DNA from: UBA9732 sp031935845 | GTDB lineage: Bacteria > Spirochaetota > Spirochaetia > Sphaerochaetales > Sphaerochaetaceae | DNA: 8,695 nucleotides | Direction: 5' to 3' | Assembly (NCBI GenBank): GCA_031935845.1 | Contig: JAJBWA010000174.1 | Span: forward strand, 1-8,695 | Part shown: one piece after another, positions 5,454 to 8,695 of the stretch | Position numbering within the stretch: position 1 is the stretch's first letter | How the letters are laid out: each line of letters starts with the position of its first letter | Translations under genes and position numbers: made by a program | The notes under the pieces: model-generated | The model's input: only the letters and a program-made list of their open reading frames with translations | What the model was told of the DNA's origin: nothing | Database searches by the model: none

Positions 5454-6353
5454 TCAGATATTCGCCTCTACAGTCTTTGCAATGTTTTCGGCGGTGATAC
5501 CGAATTCCTTCTTCAGATCATCGCAGGTACCGGACTGTGAGAACCTGTCGTTGAGGCCGATGGCCTTGACAACAGCCTTGTGCGGTTCTGAAGCTAGCGT
5601 CTCCGCCACGCAGCCATAAAGACCTCCGATGACAGAATGGTTCTCTACCGTCACCATGACCTTGACCTTGTCGGCAATACTCTTTACAAGGGCCGTATCG
5701 AACGGCTTGATGCTGACGCAGTTCACCAGCTTGCCCTTATGTCCGTTTGCCTCAAGTGCATCAAAGGCATCGAAGGCAGCCCTGGAGCATGAACCCTCAT
5801 ACAGGATTGCAAACTCATCGCCGTTGTCATAGACGACATCTTCCCTTCCCATCTCGAACGGCTTGGAGCCGTAGCAGTATGTCTTGTCCCTTGGAACCCT
5901 GATGTAAACCGGCCCGTGAACCGATGCGGCATAGTTGATGGCCTCTTCCAGCTGCTCCGGTGTGGACGGATCTATGACCTTGAGGTTGGGCAGGACTCTG
6001 GCAAGAGTCAGATCCTCCGTTCCATGATGGCTTGCACCGTCCTGGCCGTTGTCGATTCCGGGATGCGTTCCGATTATCTTGAGGTTTGCATTGGCATAGC
6101 AAGCCATCCTGACCTGTGTCCATGCATTACCGAGCGTCAGGATGGTGAAATTGACCACGAACGGAATCATTCCGTCAAGGGCAAGTCCGTATCCCATGCT
6201 CATGGCACCGGTCTCGCTGATGCCGCATTCCACGAACCTCTCCGGATGAACTGCCTTGAAATCAGTTGTCTTTGTAGATTTGGCAATGTCGCCGTCCGCT
6301 GTGGACGACGCCTTAACGACTGAGATTATAGTATTTTTCCAACTGAATGCACA
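5454..6353 (-). CDS. Transketolase C-terminal subunit, 5' end disrupted (possible pseudogene)
   Basis: This is the C-terminal half of a split transketolase, the thiamine-diphosphate enzyme that moves two-carbon units between sugar phosphates. The frame contains the pyrimidine-binding domain, with IAKSTKTTDF, HPERF and the TPP-activating glutamate E47 in GISE, then GASHHGTEDLTLARVLPN and the C-terminal transketolase domain. The 3' end is intact. The 5' end is not. Upstream of GTG at 6233, which falls inside a conserved motif (RFVECGISE), there is no ATG, GTG or TTG back to the arcC stop, and the usual first helix (ATRxAYGEAL-type) is absent. The frame is the same as arcC's, separated only by its TGA. 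A TGATG overlap offers an ATG at 6354, but it is in another frame and stops after 13 codons; removing one A from AAAAA near 6335-6339 would join it to this frame. No N-terminal subunit gene is in the window. Confidence 0.85.
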   Translation of the reverse strand, partial: CAFSWKNTIISVVKASSTADGDIAKSTKTTDFKAVHPERFVECGISETGAMSMGYGLALDGMIPFVVNFTILTLGNAWTQVRMACYANANLKIIGTHPGIDNGQDGASHHGTEDLTLARVLPNLKVIDPSTPEQLEEAINYAASVHGPVYIRVPRDKTYCYGSKPFEMGREDVVYDNGDEFAILYEGSCSRAAFDAFDALEANGHKGKLVNCVSIKPFDTALVKSIADKVKVMVTVENHSVIGGLYGCVAETLASEPHKAVVKAIGLNDRFSQSGTCDDLKKEFGITAENIAKTVEANI

Positions 6354-7289
6354 TCAGTCTGCAACTATTCTGGTACCTGTTTCTCCGTTCAGTGCCTGAA
6401 GTGCCTTGTCCAGCGATGTGATCAGGGCAACCCTGCCCTTCTTGCTTTCTGCAAACTGCATGCAGGCCTTTACCTTGGGAAGCATGGAACCCGGTGCAAA
6501 CTGTCCCTGCTGGGAATACATCTCGGCTTCCTTGACCGTCATCTTGTCCAACCATGCCTGATCCGGCTTGCCGAAATTGACGGCAACCTTCTCTACTGCA
6601 GTAAGGATTATGAGCATATCGGCATCGATCAGCTCTGCAAGCTTTTCTGAAGCATAGTCCTTGTCTATTACAGCCGGCGTTCCGTACAGCAGACCGTCCT
6701 TGACGATAACGGGGATTCCGCCGCCTCCGACGGTGATGACCACGCAACCGTCCTTGATCAGATTCTCTACGGTCTTCTTCTCCACGACATCGATCGGTTT
6801 GGGTGACGGAACAACACGTCTGTATCCGCGTCCGGCATCCTCCACCATCTTGTAGCCTTTCTCGCGCTCGATCTTGGCCGCAGCTTCCTTGTCGTAGAAA
6901 CCACCGACAGGCTTGGTGGGATTCTGGAAGGCAGGATCGCTTTCGTCGACGACAACCTGAGTCACCACTGTAGCCACTTCCTTGTCTATTCCCCTGCTCT
7001 TGAGCTCGTTGCCGATTGCATTCTGAAGATGATAGCCGATATAGCCCTGGCTCATGGCGCCGCACTCGGGGAACGGCATGTCGGACTTGATTGCACCGGT
7101 TCTTGCGGCTGTTGCAAGACCAAGGTTTATCATTCCCACCTGAGGTCCGTTTCCATGGGCGATGACGACTTCATTGCCTCCCTGAATCAGGTCGACGATG
7201 GGCTTTGCTGTTTCCCTCACCAGATCAAGCTGCTCATAAGGTGTGTTTCCCAATGCATTTCCGCCGAGGGCGATGACTATCTTCTTCAT
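6354..7289 (-). CDS. arcC: Carbamate kinase
   Basis: This cytoplasmic enzyme makes ATP from carbamoyl phosphate and ADP, releasing carbamate; it is the last step of arginine deiminase or agmatine/purine fermentation routes. The 311 residues are full length. Motifs of the amino-acid-kinase fold are GGNAL (9-13), HGNGPQVG (45-52), PTKPVGG (124-130), GGGGIPV (188-194), DKDYASEKLA (209-218) and GSMLPKV (267-273), with the normal ending GTRIVAD. The start is set by the standard MKKIVIALGGNAL N-terminus and a GGAG Shine-Dalgarno about seven bases upstream; the frame stays open farther upstream but that part is not protein-like. No arginine deiminase or ornithine carbamoyltransferase gene is nearby. 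The stop codon abuts the disrupted transketolase frame, and both are read from the same promoter. Confidence 0.96.
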   Translation of the reverse strand: MKKIVIALGGNALGNTPYEQLDLVRETAKPIVDLIQGGNEVVIAHGNGPQVGMINLGLATAARTGAIKSDMPFPECGAMSQGYIGYHLQNAIGNELKSRGIDKEVATVVTQVVVDESDPAFQNPTKPVGGFYDKEAAAKIEREKGYKMVEDAGRGYRRVVPSPKPIDVVEKKTVENLIKDGCVVITVGGGGIPVIVKDGLLYGTPAVIDKDYASEKLAELIDADMLIILTAVEKVAVNFGKPDQAWLDKMTVKEAEMYSQQGQFAPGSMLPKVKACMQFAESKKGRVALITSLDKALQALNGETGTRIVAD

Positions 7290-7322
7290 GTGCCGTCTCC
7301 ATTTATGAAATATGCTAACTGC

Positions 7323-7351
7323 AGTATATCTCCTGATGCAACAAACCGCAA
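7323..7351 (-). promoter_or_regulatory. Promoter of arcC
   Basis: On the minus strand a TATACT -10 (7323-7328, 5 of 6) lies 17 bases from a weak TTGCGG -35 (7346-7351). The leader would be about 27 bases with a GGAG Shine-Dalgarno. The plus strand shows the 8-mer GCAACAAA twice with a 10-base period (7338-7345 and 7348-7355) across the -35 region, a helical spacing that could mark a regulator site. Confidence 0.5.
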
Positions 7352-7352
7352 C

Positions 7353-7381
7353 AAAAAAAGGATACCCTTTCGGATATCCTT
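7353..7381 (-). terminator. Rho-independent terminator of rpsU
   Basis: On the minus strand the stem AAGGATATCC pairs with GGGTATCCTT (10 pairs, one G-T) across a GAAA tetraloop, and the 3' arm ends in a run of seven T (7353-7359). It lies about 20 bases after the rpsU stop and separates rpsU from arcC. Confidence 0.92.
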
Positions 7382-7401
7382 CGTGACAATTCATGGAATA
7401 A

Positions 7402-7611
7402 TCAATATGCCTTTGAATTGCGCATCTTCTTGACCTTGAGCATCTGCTTGCGGGCCAGAGCCTTCTTCTTCCTGTGCTCAATTGCAGACGGCTTCTCGAA
7501 GTACTCGCGCATCTTGAACTCGCGGATGACGCCTTCCTTCTCAACCATTCTCTTGAAACGCTTGATAGCTTTCTCGAGCGGTTCAGTCTCATCGACTTTC
7601 ACGTATGCCAT
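7402..7611 (-). CDS. rpsU: 30S ribosomal protein S21
   Basis: S21 is a small basic protein of the 30S platform next to the 3' end of 16S rRNA, where it helps initiation. The 69 residues match the family: VDETEPLEKAIKRFKR at the N-terminus, then EGVIREFKMREYFEKPS and a highly basic tail (HRKKKALARKQMLKVKK). The start is supported by a strong GGGGGTGA Shine-Dalgarno (about 7619-7626) spaced seven bases from the ATG. It is monocistronic, with its own promoter and terminator, and is not linked here to dnaG or rpoD as in proteobacteria. Confidence 0.97.
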   Translation of the reverse strand: MAYVKVDETEPLEKAIKRFKRMVEKEGVIREFKMREYFEKPSAIEHRKKKALARKQMLKVKKMRNSKAY

Positions 7612-7661
7612 ATATCATTCACCCCCTCTGCCTAAAAGCTCAAGAATTAACATGCTTTGCT

Positions 7662-7690
7662 AAAATAGCATTCTGTGCGGACTTTGTCCA
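7662..7690 (-). promoter_or_regulatory. Promoter of rpsU
   Basis: On the minus strand TGGACA (7685-7690, 5 of 6) and an extended -10, TGC-TATTTT (TATTTT at 7662-7667), are 17 bases apart. The predicted leader is about 44 bases. The -10 sits inside the small palindrome TGCTA-TTT-TAGCA. Confidence 0.6.
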
Positions 7691-7693
7691 CAC
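7675..7693 (-). repeat. Strong hairpin between the M29-like gene and rpsU
   Basis: The minus strand reads GTGTGGAC-AAA-GTCCGCAC: eight pairs including one G-T, with a 3-base loop, starting 11 bases after the stop of the upstream gene. No T run follows directly, so it is a poor intrinsic terminator, but it could end or stabilise the upstream mRNA. It overlaps the rpsU -35 box. Confidence 0.55.
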
Positions 7694-7704
7694 TATTTCA
7701 TTAT

Positions 7705-8676
7705 TTACTCAGTAAAAATCCCGTTTCTGATTATCTCATGTGGGATTCCGCTTGAATCCGTGCACGAAACATCCAGATTCTTCTCCAGCTTGCACGTCAG
7801 CGTATAGATGCTGGTATTGAAGAAGTCCGGAAGCATCTCCTCCGCAGGGGGCAGGATGTCCAGTGCCTCCACCAGTGCTCCGCCCAGATGGAGAAGCATC
7901 TCGTTGTCCCTGAACGAAACATAACCTATCCTGCGCAGGTTCTCGTCGAAATCAAGCAGCCTGTCCATCTGCGGCGTGCGCGTCCAGTCCACAAGCCTGC
8001 CGCCTTCAAAGACAAGATCCAGTTCCTGTTTCTTTCCTAGCACCGTAGCCGTAACCCTTGCATGCCCTTCTGCACAGGACCTGTCGACATTGAATGACAG
8101 CCTGTCGAACTCCACGCAGCTTATGAACTCACGCCCTGAAGAAAGAACCTGATGGCCGCCGACAAATCGGCTGGAAGGTGCAACGCCAAGCTTCAGGTCC
8201 GTATGCTCTCCACGGATGATCATGTCTGCAAGACCCATCTCCTCAAGACGCCTGCTCCTGTATATTGAAGCAAGATTCAGCGAAGATACACCGACATCCA
8301 GCGTGCTGCACAGATCCTGCCAGGCCTCGTCATCATCGTCATAGACGCTTGCAACGCACCACGGCACGGCAATCCTGCGGTCCAGGACAAGAGGATCCGC
8401 AAGATGCCCCAGCTTCTGCAGAGCTCCCATATCTTCCTGTCCCACAATGATATCCAGCATCTGCCCGTCCTGCCTGACGGCCTTCTCATGGGAAAGCCTG
8501 AGCATGACCACAGCTTTGGGAAGGTGTGCCGGCGGCGTAGGATCGAACTCAAGAACCTGAGCCGGCCTGCCGTTCTCGATGACGACTATCTTGACAGTGA
8601 CGTCGGTTACGGCAAGTGCCTTGCCTGCAATGAGCTTTGCAAACTCCAGGTCCTTCTCGTCAGTGTTTATTGACAT
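7705..8676 (-). CDS. Divergent M29 aminopeptidase-like protein, probably without catalytic metals
   Basis: I do not recognise a named gene. By eye the 323 residues resemble the M29 (AmpS / aminopeptidase T) fold. DRRIAVPWCVASVYDDD (99-115) matches the family's R-x-VPYPTPAWA region. IRGEHTDLKLGVAPSSRFVGG (154-174) matches the G-TDL segment, VFEGGRLVDW (222-231) the FEGGR strand, and FFNTSIY (285-291) the F-NTLFDENA motif. The end LDVSCTDSSG...IIRNG (301-319) matches the conserved LDVDG...G...I...G tail. The usual metal ligands appear lost: the TEE-type segment reads FDRLSF (190-195), the GE glutamate is Y252 in IGYVSF, and the stretch of about 45 residues carrying the His and His-x-Asp ligands between NTLF and LDVDG is missing. 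The length is below the usual 400 or so. There is no signal peptide or membrane segment. A GGGGAT motif lies close before the ATG. Confidence 0.7.
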   Translation of the reverse strand: MSINTDEKDLEFAKLIAGKALAVTDVTVKIVVIENGRPAQVLEFDPTPPAHLPKAVVMLRLSHEKAVRQDGQMLDIIVGQEDMGALQKLGHLADPLVLDRRIAVPWCVASVYDDDDEAWQDLCSTLDVGVSSLNLASIYRSRRLEEMGLADMIIRGEHTDLKLGVAPSSRFVGGHQVLSSGREFISCVEFDRLSFNVDRSCAEGHARVTATVLGKKQELDLVFEGGRLVDWTRTPQMDRLLDFDENLRRIGYVSFRDNEMLLHLGGALVEALDILPPAEEMLPDFFNTSIYTLTCKLEKNLDVSCTDSSGIPHEIIRNGIFTE

Positions 8677-8695
8677 GGCATCCCCGACCCTCAGG

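Noticed and set aside
6340..6356. UGA of arcC as a selenocysteine codon
   Set aside because: ArcC ends normally at this point, there is no Cys at the homologous position, and no SECIS-like hairpin is apparent just downstream.
6313..7065. 250-codon minus-strand frame overlapping arcC
   Set aside because: It is an Arg/Gln/Gly-rich alternate frame of arcC. Only its last 13 codons, from the TGATG overlap, matter for the transketolase junction.
7290..7592. N-terminal extension of arcC by about 100 residues
   Set aside because: The extension runs through the rpsU terminator and antisense-frame rpsU, is Arg/Ser-rich, and precedes the canonical MKKIVIALGG start with its own Shine-Dalgarno.
1..8695. 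CRISPR arrays, insertion sequences, phage genes or tRNA-linked integration
   Set aside because: No regularly spaced repeats, transposase or integrase motifs, or duplicated tRNA 3' ends are visible in the window.

Overview
The window looks like a piece of a spirochaete chromosome, probably from a moderate-GC, gut-type lineage such as Sphaerochaetaceae. This rests on three things. There is a bacterial PUR-domain protein of the Borrelia BpuR type. The run smc / rnhB / PUR-domain gene recalls, from memory, the Borrelia BB0045-BB0047 order. The 30S protein S21 is of ordinary bacterial length. It is mostly housekeeping DNA. I see no phage, insertion sequence or CRISPR array, and no gene-free stretch longer than about 130 bases.

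Layout. Bases 1-1395 (minus strand) hold a compact operon read right to left: rpe (ribulose-phosphate 3-epimerase), dtd (D-aminoacyl-tRNA deacylase, overlapping rpe by ATGA) and the first 84 codons of recA, cut by the window edge. Bases 1525-4326 (minus) encode an unusually short SMC ATPase of 933 residues. It diverges from rnhB (RNase HII, plus strand, 4402-4998) across a 75-base region with dyad symmetry. rnhB ends directly against the end of the PUR-domain gene (minus, 4999-5253). Upstream of that gene are a Rho-independent terminator and a tRNA-Gly(UCC) gene whose promoter lies inside the terminator hairpin of the transketolase gene.

Bases 5454-6353 (minus) encode the C-terminal half of a split transketolase. 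Its 5' end is damaged: it has no start codon, lacks the usual first helix, and joins directly and in frame to the TGA stop of arcC (carbamate kinase, 6354-7289). Upstream lie the arcC promoter, the rpsU terminator, rpsU (S21) with its own promoter and a hairpin-rich leader, and finally a 323-residue protein (7705-8676) that I read as a catalytically dead relative of M29 aminopeptidases.

Functionally the genes cover DNA repair and chromosome upkeep (recA, smc, rnhB, PUR protein), translation (dtd, tRNA-Gly, S21), the pentose phosphate pathway (rpe, tkt C-half) and ATP-yielding carbamoyl-phosphate breakdown (arcC). The points most worth a second look are the arcC/transketolase junction, the SMC with no recognisable hinge, the M29-like pseudoenzyme, a tRNA-Gly with C at position 33, and a possible sliding-clamp motif at the N-terminus of RNase HII. 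No complete, clearly new system is evident.
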